From NCBI RefSeq assembly GCF_000150275.1, contig NW_002060946.1:4749035-4813034 (forward strand): a DNA stretch of 64,000 nucleotides, in the 5' to 3' direction. The stretch is from Trichoplax adhaerens. Its lineage: Eukaryota; Placozoa; Uniplacotomia; Trichoplacea; Trichoplacidae. The notes under the pieces were generated by a model. The model was not told the DNA's origin, did no database searches, and saw nothing but the letters and a program-made list of their open reading frames with translations. This document shows positions 48,545 through 61,734 of this stretch, piece by piece. Numbering within the stretch: position 1 is the stretch's first letter; every line of letters starts with the position of its first letter. The position numbers and the translations under genes are program-made.

Positions 48545-50693
48545 CTTTTATCATGTTCACTTTTTAAATGATACACTATCGTCTATTGCTGTAATTATCA
48601 TTTTAATTAAAGAGGTGGAATCTGATCTTGAGATCAGTTTCAATAGTCTTACTTTAGTAAGAGTATTCGATATTGACCGTACGACAAGTGATGAGTAATC
48701 TTTCTTTAGTAAAACGTTACTGCGACAGTAGCGTTTCTAAAATACGTTAGTGAGTTCCATTTAGTCACGATATGCGTACCTTAGCAATCGATAAATGATT
48801 TTATGGTAATATCTATAAGGAATTTTTATTTTATTATAGACACGTAATGGTTCTGTACGAACACATTTTGAGTAGATTTTCAACCTAATCATGATTGGAG
48901 GTTATATCACCTCCACTTACACGTTACTGTTATAAATTAATCGTACCAATGATTAATAAAGCTAAGTAAATGTATACATGAATTATGAATTGATTTTAAG
49001 ACGTCAAACTACATAATAATCAGAACGATAACATCTATAATTGGTATTAGTTGATTTAGAAGTGAAAATTTACGGTTAACCGAGTTAGTATAATGATACT
49101 TTATTAAGTAATAATATTTAATGATCACCCAAAGTTGTTCCCTATTCACATAGTAGTATGTCAGTCAAGGATAGTTTAATGTTGAATATGCACTGTTGCT
49201 ATCGAGAGCGGGCCAATTTCTAGTACACTATGTAATATTAGGTAATATTAGATGAATACCTATTTTGCATGATTTTAGACACCATGCATGTTACGAATTT
49301 ACAATTACATGGAGATGGAATAATATTCATCATAAAAAAAAAACAATAACATTACAAATTTTAAATTTTCATACTCTCGCGAAAAATTTGTTGCTGACGA
49401 AGCGAAGATAGTAACATTATTATTATTTATTTTTTCTTGCATCTCTCAGATTCGCCTAGAGACAAAGATTTTATAGATATGAGAGAAATTATATACGCGT
49501 ATATTAGTTACTGATACTATTGTAAAGGAAATGATGATATTTATTATTAGTGATTTTGTTATGTGTGCATCCAACTTTATCGAACTAGTTAAGCATGAAA
49601 GGGGCTATCCAACTCATAGCTGTATGTTGAATATACCCATGTTATAAAACATTCTATGTAAGTACATATTAATCTATATTATGCCATGTTAGGCTACAGT
49701 GCTGCATCTTCAACTTGGCGATAGCACGACGTTTTAGTTCGATATGCAGTAAGTACATATGTATACGCGTCTCTATGGATATACATATACATACGCGTCT
49801 ATATGGATGGATATACGACGTATAATATTCGCGTATACCATCATTAGCGATGCCATAGTTACTCCAGCATACGCCAATAACCTATATCGATTTTAATAAC
49901 GTGTTATTCTCTACAGATTTATTTCTCACATGGACTTTAAATAAGAAAGCTGTGGGTTGCCGTTAGTAACAGACATCTCGAATAGCACAATTACCCTGCA
50001 TCTTAAGGACATTTACCCGATGCCCATGATAGCTATGATGGTCTTGGTAAATGCTCTCATTATTTGATTATTGACTATTGTAGTACTCGATGCATAAAAG
50101 GAAGAGTAATCCAATTCTGGCCATGGATTGCTAACCAATCTATTAAAATAACTACAGTAGATCAAGCCCTAATGGATTTCTGAGTTCAACACTATATGAA
50201 GTCGTATGAGAAAAAGGATCAGTAAGGCAGCGCAATAACCACAACATCAACTGTAGTAATCGTATTGGTCGTACAGTATTGAATCAAACATTCAATAGCC
50301 ATACTGTCTCCAACAATCGATACATTTTCAACTTGACGCTGCAAACAACAGCAACAGTAAGAGATTAAAACTACTGAATGAAACACTGTACTACAGCATG
50401 CCGTCGACTCCACTAGCTAAGCCCACTGTTGCTGTTGTTATCCCTAGTTGTAGCAGTGCTACGTGATACTGAATCAAACACTCTACTACATCAGTCTAGC
50501 ACCACATCGCTCCAAGGCTGCAGGTGCATGCTGCGTCCGCTTTGCTTTGCTTCAATTTCGTCCATTTAATCCGTAAAAATATCTCAATCGGCGTTGTATT
50601 GCCACTTTTCAAGTGCAAGATTAGTTGTTCAGTCAGTTTAGTTTGGATTTGACCTAACGGTAACAGTCATATCGGTAAAATATCCAATCTATC
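48545..50693. other. Intergenic spacer acyltransferase / GAR1
   Basis: A 2.1 kb AT-rich spacer. Near 49740-49840 there are tandem-like 'atatgga.atatac..acgcgt' phrases. At 50265-50510 the phrase 'actgaatcaaaca.t...' occurs twice, with ctactgtac-like words. No gene was seen. Confidence 0.55.
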
Positions 50694-53689
50694 ATGCCTT
50701 ATAACAATAGTGGTGGCGGTTTTCGTGGTGGTGGTGGTTTCAGAGGTGGACGAGGAAGTCGTGGAGGTTTCCGAGGTGGCCGAGGAGGACGAGGTGGTCG
50801 CGGTGGAGGCAATCGATCTTTCGAGCAAGATTATGGCCCTCCTGAGATAGTCACAGGTTCAAATAGGCATTTACTCTTTCTAGATAGGTCTAATTTGATG
50901 CTAATTTGTTGTAGATTACAGCAGCATCACCGTTCTATTCGTTATATCTGCTGACAGCGTGACTGTCAACTTAGTGTTCGTACATGTAAAGTGCAGGTAA
51001 AAATGTTGATCAATAAAGGTAGCGATCATCCTTGTATCTTGAGCTAGGCTATCCTCTCCATCAACCCTCTTATCCCTCTGATTAATTGATTCTATGCATG
51101 TAACCTGCATAAAACGATGATAACTTATAGTAATGATAATGCTTAACATGTAGTATACTTATCACGCAGAATATTCCATTTTTTTATGTAATGGCGTTGA
51201 TGCTAAACGGACCAATGCTACGCGTACGTTATGATAGCGTATCCCAACTGGATTTGGATTATATTATACAACGATCATTCATTCCACATCAATTATACGA
51301 TTAGTTATTATCTAGCTCAAACTACAGTGAACGTGTCAACTAATGAATTTTATCCAATTTTCACCCATGCTTACTGTGTGGATGCTTCATGGTGATCAAT
51401 ACTCTTAGTTGACGTTACCTTATTGGATTGTTATCACAGATATGTGGCCTTGATGTTATCAACCTCAAGCTGCATCCACCACCAAATCAATCAAACTATT
51501 CGATTATGTCGAATTATTAGGTGCTACTGTACATCATGATAAGTTATCCTATGCAACTTGATTTAACTAATAAATTATATAGTAGAGAAAGTGGAATGTA
51601 GTCCTGATATATTTCCAATTATAAGTTACCTGCCGATCGAATACTACCTTAGATTTCATATACGACTTTTAATCGTACCTGCTATAAATATCGATGCCGT
51701 ATCATGACAGCTTGTCCAATTTTGCAATTACGTTTTAGAAGGTATACTTTTACTGATGAATTTTCTATCAAATCATTAACTAAACCAACAACATCGCAAC
51801 TAAACTGCGACGAAATCATGACCTCAGTAACCAAGGATATCTCTACCTTCAGAATTTGGATATTATACCCGTAGTTATCTAATTTTACTCGTAATTACTA
51901 AACGCACGCTAACTTCATCACAACTTGCTCCGTTCAACTTCGTTTTGCGCTGTATGCTTTGCTATTTTTCATAAAGTCGTTTGTTAGATCAACACTATCA
52001 CCTGTTGGCTGTTATGAAATCGTAACCTTAGTAACTCAAGATCTGCTTTTCTACCTTTCAGAATTGGGATATGTTGTTCATCCTTGCGAAGGAGACTTGG
52101 TTTGCAAGTGTACAAGCGATAAGATTCCATTCTTCAATGCTCCAATTTATTTAGAAAGTAAATCTCAAATTGGAAAAATCGATGACGTCTTTGGTCCTAT
52201 GAACGACAGGGTAAGAGTTGAAAAATCCTACAACTTCACCATGATATCAATCCTGGGATTGAACTTTAGCAGTACTCGCGTTTAGTTTGATAATTACAGA
52301 AGCCTCATTCTCTCAATAAGTATCAAAAACACAACTTGTACACGTATATTATAGTAAGCCGGTAGTAGTAAGGCATAGTGACTTGAGATGATTAATTAGA
52401 ACCTTTATTATCGCACGTATATACAGTAAATATACCGTACAGCAATATTGACATGGTCAATTTCAACTAGTAATCTTTGGATTACTTAAAGAGAACATAC
52501 GTATGTAGGTTGTAGTATTCTCTTGTAATGATCCTAATTTTGCTACAACAAGACTTAAATTGCTCATCATGATGATACCTGCTAACTCAATGTCATTGCT
52601 TTGACCATGATCATTGTCTTCTGATTAGTATTTCACGATCAAACTATCCTCAGATATGGGTGCATCGTCTTTTAGTAGTAGCCAAAAGGTAAGTATAATT
52701 AAGTGACATCACATTATCCATGCGATTTGATTATGCTCTTATAGTTGTTGATAAATTACGCCTTAACAGCCTCAATTCTTACCAGAAAGTTTTTCGTTAC
52801 TGGCATATTTATAGTTCTTTATCGATCCTGCAAAATTGTTGCCTCTTGCTCGATTTTTACCCAAATCCTCTGGCCAAAGTGAGTAAAGCTCCGCTTCATA
52901 CAGTATTTCATTTTTAAACGAAATTACAAAATAAGCTCATCTCATATTGCATAATTTTACTGTAATATTGATTAATCAATACGCATAATCATGTTTTAAT
53001 CGAGGAAATTTCTGTGCTTTGATAATTTTTGCTAATACTATATCATGGGCATAGCAACTTTCTCAAGTCTAAATAAGTTTAATCTCAATACTCGGTGAAC
53101 AAATTCTTGTCACCATAATGCAGTTACGAACTAGCTTAAAATTTGAATAATTCAACTCTTGAAGCTAACAATTTTAAAGAATAAATTAAAAGTACAATTT
53201 GACGAATATTAATAACTAATTATCAATAGGTACTCCTGGTGGCCCCAGACGAGGACGTGGAGGTATAACATATAGATTTTATAGCCCGTCAGGATATTTA
53301 TATAGCAGTTCAATGTGGCCTAATATCATTCGTTAAACTAATTGCAGGAGGACGGGGCAGAGGTGGCTCCGGATTCCGTGGTGGATCACGAGGTGGATAT
53401 AGAGGCGGTGGATCGCGTGGCGGAAATAGAGGCGGCGGCGGTTTTCGCGGCAGAGGTAGAGGAGGCGGTGGATTTCGTGGAGGTTTCCGCGGAGGTATAT
53501 ATAATAAATTTCTGTCGCGTATAACATACGCGTATAGAACATAAATAAGATAATACATATCTGTATCACCGCTTCTTTATCACTTAAATTATTTATATTA
53601 CCATATATTAAAGTTTGCTCTTAGTCACCTTCGTCGTTGCTAATACCATACTTGATTGATTCTAATTCTTATTGTTTGTAGGGCGATAA
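50694..53689 (+). CDS. GAR1: H/ACA ribonucleoprotein subunit GAR1
   Basis: GAR1 binds dyskerin in H/ACA snoRNPs, which pseudouridylate rRNA and stabilise telomerase RNA in nucleolus and Cajal bodies. Seven exons: 50694-50856, 52062-52210, 52629-52688, 52815-52878, 53230-53262, 53348-53494 and 53682-53689. They give 624 nt (207 aa) with matching phases. The N-terminal Gly/Arg-rich domain ([20 protein letters not shown]) covers residues 4-42. The Gar1/Naf1 core shows [62 protein letters not shown] and [17 protein letters not shown]. The C-terminal GAR domain ends in Gly-Gly-Arg. The final exon has only two bases, one codon and TAA. Human GAR1 is 217 aa with the same order. The poor match of the long open frames to the true exons explains why this gene is easy to miss. 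Confidence 0.95.
50857..52061 (+). other. Intron 1 of GAR1, containing a degraded duplicate of its 3' end
   Basis: A 1205 bp intron (gttcaa donor, ctttcag acceptor). About 51770-51880 resembles 51985-52090, which includes the real acceptor and the start of exon 2 (annotated separately). No H/ACA or C/D snoRNA was recognised by eye. Confidence 0.7.
51770..51880 (+). repeat. Degraded copy of the GAR1 intron-1/exon-2 junction
   Basis: Ordered matches to 51985-52090: gaaatcatgacctcagtaac / gaaatcgtaaccttagtaac, caaggatatc / caagatctgc, ctaccttcagaatttggata / ctacctttcagaattgggata. The copy lies about 215 bp upstream and loses the reading frame after the exon's first codons. It is therefore a decoy-like duplicate rather than a usable alternative exon. 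Confidence 0.65.
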
Positions 53690-55001
53690 TGTATACTTCA
53701 CTGGCTTATTTCCGAGAAAATATATCGACAGCCTATACTGTGTAAAACTAATACTGTGTTGTTCTGTTTTATCGAAAAAATTCCAATTGTAGAGGGAGAA
53801 GATAGTTCATCAGCAAACACTCTTCAACTGCACAATTTTTACTTCAGTTACTCACATCGAACCAAGTGTAAAAACTGCCTTGTTATGTAATAGATACGTA
53901 CATTACTATAAAGATTTCGTAAACTATTTGGAGCTTAGGAGGAATGTATTTCATGTTCTACTTAGCACAAATAAGTTATAAAGTTACAATTTATCATTTC
54001 TTAGAAAATTATTTAAGGTACAACGCCTCATTAAACCTGATTTGTCCAATTTGTTAAATATTTCTTGATGAACCAGAAATAAAGTAAAAAGCTCTTTAAA
54101 TTTATAGTATTACTTTTGATTACAGCCATGACTTATATTCAAGATACATTGCGCTAGTACCAACTAATTTTTTTTACAGCGAAGCCATTTAGCCAACAGA
54201 AACAATGAGTAAATTGAACATCAAGATGTTCGTTCTTTATTGAATCTTTTGCCAAGATCACGAGTTTAAAGATTAGGTTCTCAAATAGTGTCTTGTTATA
54301 ACAGAATCATTGATAATATTGAACTGCTACAGTATCATTGTATTCATCAATAATATTGTCTATCATATAATAATACATCATATGGATAAAGTCTTGCAAA
54401 CTCATAGTGAATAAGCGTAGTAACTTACTGGTTTAATCTAGTCAATTTAACTTAGTGCTAAATGACACATACTCTGCATGGTACTTGACATGAATACAAT
54501 TGTTATTAAATTCTCGTAAGGTTTTCTACGCCTATTGTCATACCATCATAATATCAACCGAATCATGGCATCTTTGCCCCTAACCCATCATTTATTATCA
54601 ATACGCTATAGGATGTATAAAAATATTCCTCTCGCATAATTCTGGTTGCGATATAAGGTACGAAATGAGCATTTACAACTACAGTATTACAAAAAAAATT
54701 TATAAGACTAATTTCCAGACGATGATAATGAAATAAAACTAGAGGAAAGAACAACAGAAAATATGTTATTACAGTAGCCATAAATAATACAACATGCCAG
54801 GCAAATAGTTTAGAGATTATTCCCTGATTTTCTAGGTCATCTCCTTCCAATATTTTTTAAGAGTGATCGTTATTGACGATAATTGGAAGGGTTAATTTTC
54901 CTAAATGAAATAAAGATATGACGATAATGAGATGGCGAAATATTGAGGTACTATCCGGTATAATTTCATAATCCAGCTATTATTAGCTGATATTTTTTAC
55001 T
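53690..55001. other. Convergent spacer GAR1 / CFAP96
   Basis: A 1.3 kb AT-rich spacer between two 3' ends. It holds only the minus-strand membrane-protein-like open frame at 54563-54850 (separate entry). GTAC-palindrome arrays are absent. Confidence 0.55.
54563..54850 (-). pseudogene. GPCR-like membrane protein fragment (tentative)
   Basis: A 95-codon open frame, opening with TTG rather than ATG, has an in-frame TAA just upstream. It contains a hydrophobic helix (WHVVLFMATVITYFLLFFPL), a short loop, and a second helix-like part with 'NAHFVPYIATRIMREEYF'. This spacing loosely recalls transmembrane helices 6-7 and helix 8 of a rhodopsin-type receptor. No preceding helices were found. It may be a truncated receptor gene, a distant exon, or chance. 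Confidence 0.25.
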
Positions 55002-57267
55002 TTACCTTGTAACAGACATATTTAAAATTGATTTTGAAGTTGTCGATTTAGAGACTGATGGAGGTATGAAAACACCTTTACCAATCGGTTTGCCGGTATA
55101 ATATTGTTTAATTGGTTTGCCACCTCTTTCTTCAGAATGAGTTGGATAAGGGCTAAAACATCCACTTTTACAACCCCCAGGCTATGTGAATAAAGAATTG
55201 AAATTTCATTGTACCGTTCAAGATCTATTTTAATTGATTTAGATACTTTACAGGTCAAATTACTAATAGATCTAATCATTTATTCAGTTATAATAAGACT
55301 TTATGAAAAGCAGCAGATCAACTTTTAACGTCCGAAAAATACTATTTCAAACTTACCGATTTAGCTGGTGATGTAGGCTTAAAAGGCTTGACTAATTTCT
55401 TTTCTTTAGGGATATTTCTTTGCTTTTGTGTTCGAGAATTAGATTCTGCACATAGATTAAAACCCTTTTGAGTAACACTACAGAGTTCAAACATTTGTCT
55501 TCCTTCTTTTTGATCTTACTCAATGCGACGGTATTTATATTTGTATTTCGCGTCAATAAATGCATTTTACTTATAAATTACTATCTCAACGGCTCTAATA
55601 CATACGCTTTTCATAAGGTCTAAATGGATTCTGATCGAAATAAGCTCCTGTTTTCAATGCAGGTTTAAATGCTGCACCTTTTCTTTTTTCATAATGCTCT
55701 CTAATTTCATCCTACACCGTCATAATATAGGGAACGATTAGTTAATTAAAAATTAAGTAACTTCAAGATTAGGACTAATTCAAAACATTCAATTTTTATA
55801 AAAGTCTAACCATAGCGATATCTTTATCTTTGTCGTATTCTTCTGAGGAATAGCTTGGATATGGATTGATAGTCACATCAGCGTATCTATTATTATTGCA
55901 CAAAAATTGAAATTAATTTAATGGTGTTTGTTATGTCAATTATTACAGGTAGACGACGAAACATCGCTCATATTAGCCAATCATGCTTAATTTTAACATC
56001 TTTATCAAGTTCATTTTCGCTTTTAATGAGCTATATTAGAACACATCTGAAGAAAATTTTCATACACAGAAACTTACCCATATCCGGATCCTTTCTTGGC
56101 TGGATTAGTCATAATATTCCGTTTGGTAACTCTTGCCTTAGGCTGACTTCGGGTAACAGGATCAAAAGCTGGTATAACTCCACTAAATGTTCCATAATAA
56201 GTTCCGACGCCATTTCTGAATTAAATGAATTAAAATTTTATATACTATGAAATTCTGGTGATAGTAATGCCGTACACTATATCCTAGTTTGTGGATATCG
56301 CTGCCAGTAGTCGAATAATCTAATATGGACAAGCCTAAACTTACGGTTTTATATCGCCATGGGTAGGTATAAATGCTTTGCCTTTATTCTTTTTAGCATC
56401 TTTAATTCGATCTTGTCGGCGAGTCTTTAATATATCAGTATAGGATTCCCCCTACATTACAAGGTGAAAATGGGTGTATTATGATCGAATAGAATATCTC
56501 TACGAGTCTTTAAAACTAGTACTTTAAAGCATTTTATTTACGAAGCAATAATACAGCAGCTCTTTAATATGTCGTTATTTCGCCTTTGATAATATGCAAT
56601 TAAACCCCTAATCCTATAACGATTCAGGCTATGCTTTAATATGTCTAATATGTAAAGGATGTTATCGCAAAACAGCTGCAGTTTTGTTTATCAAAAATAT
56701 CTATATAAGCACATGAAACTAACGAAAGTACTTGTTGTTATTTCGCATTCGACGTAATCAAACGCTATATACGCATGTTGAATTAATATAACAATAGACA
56801 AAGCGATATTTACAAATTAGTTAAGAAGGATTACTGTAGTAGATGTATTATTATCAGATAATCTTAAAAGATCACATCTTTACCTCCATAACACGACTAA
56901 ATTCGCGGAAATAGCCATCATTGCTTCCACATTTCATTCTACCTCCACCCGGTAACATCTGTTTGCCTTTATGTGCATTGACGTTAAAAGTATCTATAAT
57001 ACAAAGATGCATGAAAGGCCATTAACGAATCTGATGGCAGTATAACTCCAAGTATTAAATAGAATATAGAATTTCATATTTACTAATTAAAAAGTGCTAT
57101 TGTTAACGTAATACGAATATATAAGAAATATTGACTACTAGTCATTTGCCTACATTACCTGCATGGATATTGTTTTTATATGGATCGCCAACACTGATGT
57201 AATTCATTTCGCTAAAAATACCCAAGGTATTTAAAGCGTTTTTCGCTTTCGGATCAGCTGAAATCAT
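55002..57267 (-). CDS. CFAP96: CFAP96 (C4orf47-like) cilia/flagella-associated protein
   Basis: CFAP96 is a ciliary/centrosomal protein, presumed axoneme-associated. Eight exons: 57267-57159, 56993-56884, 56451-56345, 56215-56078, 55886-55811, 55711-55606, 55514-55357 and 55181-55002. They total 984 nt (327 aa) with phases consistent. Family signatures in order: LGIFSEMNYISVGDPYK, KGKQMLPGGGRMK, DGYFREFSRV, AKKNKGKAFIPTHGDIKP, GVGTYYGTFSGVIPAFDP, NIMTNPAKKGSGYGYADVTI, KGAAFKP...YFDQNPF, KPFKPTSPAKSPGGCKSGCF and SPYPTHS. The acceptor at 55514 is weak and was chosen for phase; another short exon could replace it. The stop after NMSVTR sits next to a possible donor (aaggtaaag), so a further 3' exon cannot be excluded. 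The gene is convergent with GAR1. Confidence 0.88.
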
Positions 57268-59573
57268 TTTCTATTAGCGAAATGATGAGTTGATTACACT
57301 GAGATTAGTGGGTTAATTCGATTTGAAACGATAAGTCTATTTCTATAACTGATATGTAACTGTTAATCAATCTAAAAACCAATATAGACATTGAAAAATT
57401 CATGATCATTGATCAATTAACTCTATCTATTCAGAGAATGGGTGAATAAAATAGATGATTGGATGAAAACCACCTATAAATATTTATGGTAATCATTCAT
57501 TTTCTTATCAATTCTCCTGAAGTTGTATTATTTATCTAACTCGATATAGCATGCAACCATAAGATTATATAGTTTAAATCAGTTATTCTATCTTTTAGAG
57601 AAATAACATAATCAACATAAACACATTCATTACTTAAACGAACTCATACATATTGGTGATTGAGAAATTAGCAAGAATAAAAGTATCAACTTAGATCACA
57701 ACAAATTATAAAACTGTACGATTATCTCAACGTAAATTAACGTAAAAGGCCTTCAATATATAGAATATGAATGACGAACAAGGATATTTTACATTACATG
57801 ACTAATCTACTGCTTATGGAACATAAAGCATGGTAAATACGTCGTGATAGAATAGTAAATTTGAAAGCATCAATCTATCGAAACAAGATGAATCAGCAAA
57901 CTGCACTGCACCATAAAGGATGTTAAATTCGACCAGTAAATTCTTACAAGAGGTTTCATATGTGATATTTCTGAGTATTATTCCATCATATCTAATCTAT
58001 TTCAAAAGTTAACAGTTTCCTTGACATTTACAATCTTTTCACTATTTATCCAGCTACGACGTCTAATGCACTAATTTAACGAAATGTGATTATGAATGAT
58101 CACTAAATTACGGACTACAATTCTAATCTGAAATAGAATACTATAATCGAAACAAATCAACTCACTCTCCTAATCTATTTAACTGCGTCCACTTTAAGAA
58201 TATTTTAAAGATGAATTTATATGTTTGACGTGATTGTGTCTTCTTTTAATCTAAATTAAGATCACATTATCTATTAGGGTTGTGGTTCTCTTCCATAGAA
58301 ATTTAATAAAAAGGAAGATTAAGATCAAAACCAAATTATACTGTCAATAAGTAACACAATTTAAAATTTGATTACCTTATAAGCTATCGATCCGATATCC
58401 CTCTATCTTCATAAAGTTATAACTGCAATCCGTAAATAAATTTAGTAAATTTAGACAGCTCTGATAGCACGATTAAAATCGAATCTATCCGAAATATTAT
58501 CATTCCACTATACTGCAGTACGTCGAAATAGCAAAAGTATACAACTCTTACTTAGTTACCATAGCAACCTTAAGATAAATTACCTGGTTTACGACCGGTG
58601 CAGCAATGCGGGATAATAACTCTGATCAATGATTAGACACAATACAGCGTCTTAGAATATTACCTCAATAACTTCACTATTAAAATAACAAGATCTTCAT
58701 ATTTCCTACTGTATTCTATATCACAGATCATCTTTAATCAATTTGTTTTTATTCATGACGCTTAACAAATTATACTAGTCGTATTGTACAATAGCAATGT
58801 TATGCTAATTAGTTAAGGCACAGGATAAATCCAGAATAAAGAAACCACATCGCGCATGTTTCTTTACAGGATGCTTATTACAGATTGTCTAGCATAGTAG
58901 CCGCTAACTTAAGGTAGATTACTAGAGCCTATCAGATGGGGAGTTTATGTATTGTAGTCAATCGTTTCCGTTTGGTAAACCAAGCTATCATGCAAAATTA
59001 GAATGGTCACGATCTGTCGAATACTTTAATAATATCGTATATTGCCCTTAACATTTAAATATAATTTTCCTTAGACTTCATTATTTTTCAACAAAGCGCT
59101 AAAAGCAAAGTTAATAATAACATCTTTCAATTTATCATAAAATGATGGTCAACATTTAATAACGTTGGATCGATAACATAGAAATATTGTAAAGATTTAC
59201 GATAATCTTACATCCATTTACATTGGATTCGTAACGTGATAGGAAATATAAGATCGTTTCATTCATCCCGAAGATGCCAAAGCATCATCTATTACAACTA
59301 ATACGCCATATTTATCTACTAGTCTTGATAGCACTGATCAGTTACATCAATACCAACAACAGGATAAGTCTGTATTATCAACATTTTCTCAGCTAGTAAT
59401 GCAATAAGTTTACAACTGAGATCATAATATAGTAAATATAGATAATATAAGCATAACGAAGCAGAGTGTCATCAGCTTTTACTGACTACTACACACTGTT
59501 TCTATATCGCATGTTCTGTACATGACCTAAATAATTCTATGCGCGTATTACACAGTGTTGTGAAGAATATTTC
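57268..59573. other. Intergenic spacer upstream of CFAP96 / downstream of NUDT13
   Basis: 2.3 kb of AT-rich sequence with no open frame of note, no repeats of the GTAC family and no RNA gene seen. It should contain the CFAP96 promoter on its left side. Confidence 0.55.
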
Positions 59574-61734
59574 TTAGCATTTATTTGCCCAATCTGAAAG
59601 TAGCTGATGAGCAATAGCTACTGGTGGTGGGATAAATACAGGCAAACCATTAATAGCGATAGGTTTCGGCGTACAAGCAATTAATTTCTTGACATCTTGA
59701 CGTGTAAACCATTTTGCGTCTTCTAACTCCAGACCATTTATATTGATCTACGAACAAGATATTCCATTAATGATTTAAAAAACCAGTGTGCAAAATACAT
59801 ATACGTACTTGTGCATTTACAACTATTATATCCTTATCACTTATTTACCTCAGCGGAAGAGTCTACAGTCACATAGCAACCTATCATTAAGGAGGTATCG
59901 CCGATACCCAGTGTCCAACCCTGCGTCCCTTGAAATTCTACTGTTTCTGAAAGCACACCGATCTCTTCAGCAACTTCTCTACGCGCACATTCCTCTAGAG
60001 ATTCACCTGGTTCGCAAAAACCGGCTAAACCACTGTATAGCCCCTCCGGAAAACTAGGTTGACGAGCAAGTAAACATTCTCCATCCCGAATGACCAAGGC
60101 AGCAACAACTGGCGACACCTAAGTTGCATCGAAAATGATTACAAAGAATATGATATACGCCATCTCAAGCTATCTAATAATCACATACTTGATACAGTGA
60201 AAGCTAAAGCAACCAGAATAAATTTACGCGTAGATACTATTTTTATATATTACCTGCGGATAAAATGTAACACGGCAATTCATACAGTATCTTCTGCTGC
60301 CACTGAAATATCGATATGTTTTGTTACCACATCTTGAGCAATATGAGATTGTTTTGTGAAAATGGATGAGTGATAATGCCTATGAAGGATGAAATTTTTC
60401 CAATATTGCCATTATTTTCAGGATAAAATTCACATTTATTGTATTTTACCATAATTAACTGGTGGTGCAGTATGGTTACACAATTATAGCATAAAGATTC
60501 ACAATGCAAAGTCTAATGAGACGACACTGACAGTAATTAAAACTGATATTTGTCAGAAGTCTAAAATTATACTCTTGGTCAAGGTGTGAACTTTTGATGA
60601 TACCTTTAGAAAGAGAGAATTTTCGCTGTGTTCTATCAATGTCAGGCTTCGCATGCAACTGTAGAATTTTCCTGGCTGCGATATTTCTATTTCATTCGGG
60701 CTAGGCAGAATATCGCTTGAACACTGGCTTACATCGATTGCGAAGAAAGGCCTATTATCATGTAGTCCGAGGAAGACAAAGTTTGGAACTTCATAATTGT
60801 CAGTGTCCATATTGACAAGTTTTTGTACATCTATAGTAATTCAATGATACCAATAAACAAGCAATATTAGTCTAATCGCTACTTAAGCGAAGTAACAATC
60901 AATCTTACACTGTAGTAGTATACCTACCCATTGACCATACACAATGAGGTAATGGCGAATGGAATCGAATACTAGCTAAAAGTATTCATTTCCCATGTAA
61001 ACTATACTGTTTACTGTACATTACAGGCACTGATCCACTATCTAGCACTTCTTTGTGGGAGGCCCATGTATTGGTGTGCCTCTTCGTACGCCTATTTCAG
61101 CTAAAAGTTGGATCAATCAAACAATATGATAGTAGAGTAGTTTACCGTCGTAGCACTTACTGTGCAATACGTTTGTGAATGTTTACAGTGGATTGTATGA
61201 CTAATAAAATCATCCCTCACTTACAAATTATTTATGCACTTTGGTCAACGCAAAACTATTTAGCTGAGTGATATTGTGAGAGACGTCCAGGTCTGTCATG
61301 GGCTATTGATGACTTCTAATTCATAACAGTACATTCTACAGACATTAAGCAAGCCAGAAGGCACCGACAACGTTAGCCGATGGAAATTGGGGTAAATTAA
61401 TACGGATGCTAACCCTTACACAATCAATGACAATGCATAGACGTGTCTCCATACCTTGATAGTTTACTTTGGTCATGAGCAAATTACCACGATCTGTCCT
61501 TGTCATATAAGGCTTATTTCCATTAAATATTGCAAATTTTCCATTGAGAAATGCTTGTCGGCATTGATTGTGATCTCTCTCCAGCTCCTCTCGAAGTCGA
61601 TATTGTTGTAGCGTGAGTCGATGAACTGCAGTCGATTGGCTTCGATATTGTATAGGAGAAAAATATCGACTGAACGATACTATCTGGTTGGTGCTATCTC
61701 GACAAGCAAAGCAACGACCCCAATAGAAAGCCAT
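59574..61734 (-). CDS. NUDT13: NUDT13-like Nudix NAD(P)H pyrophosphatase with zinc ribbon
   Basis: NUDT13 hydrolyses NADH/NADPH in mitochondria. Five exons: 61734-61455, 60830-60604, 60379-60254, 60118-59849 and 59747-59574. They sum to 1077 nt (358 aa; human 352) with all phases matching. The N-terminal domain shows LREELERDHNQCRQAFLNGK and VPNFVFLGLHDNRPFFAIDV. A complete zinc ribbon follows: YCSRCG ... YCMNCR, then YPQVSPVVAALV. The Nudix box GFCEPGESLEECARREVAEE + IGV matches Gx5Ex7REUxEExGU fully. Downstream, the SQPWPFPxS motif of NADH hydrolases is replaced by TQGWTLGIGDTSL. The C-terminus has DAKWFTRQDV and PPPVAIAHQLLSDW, diagnostic of NUDT12/13-type enzymes. The chosen ATG gives a basic, Cys/Arg-containing leader suited to mitochondrial import; the frame stays open a little upstream. 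Confidence 0.92.

Noticed and set aside
53310-53569. Proline-rich minus-strand frames ([13 protein letters not shown] type)
   Set aside because: These are the reverse complement of the Gly/Arg-rich C-terminal exon of GAR1.
59788-60057. 89-codon plus-strand frame
   Set aside because: It is antisense to the Nudix-box exon.
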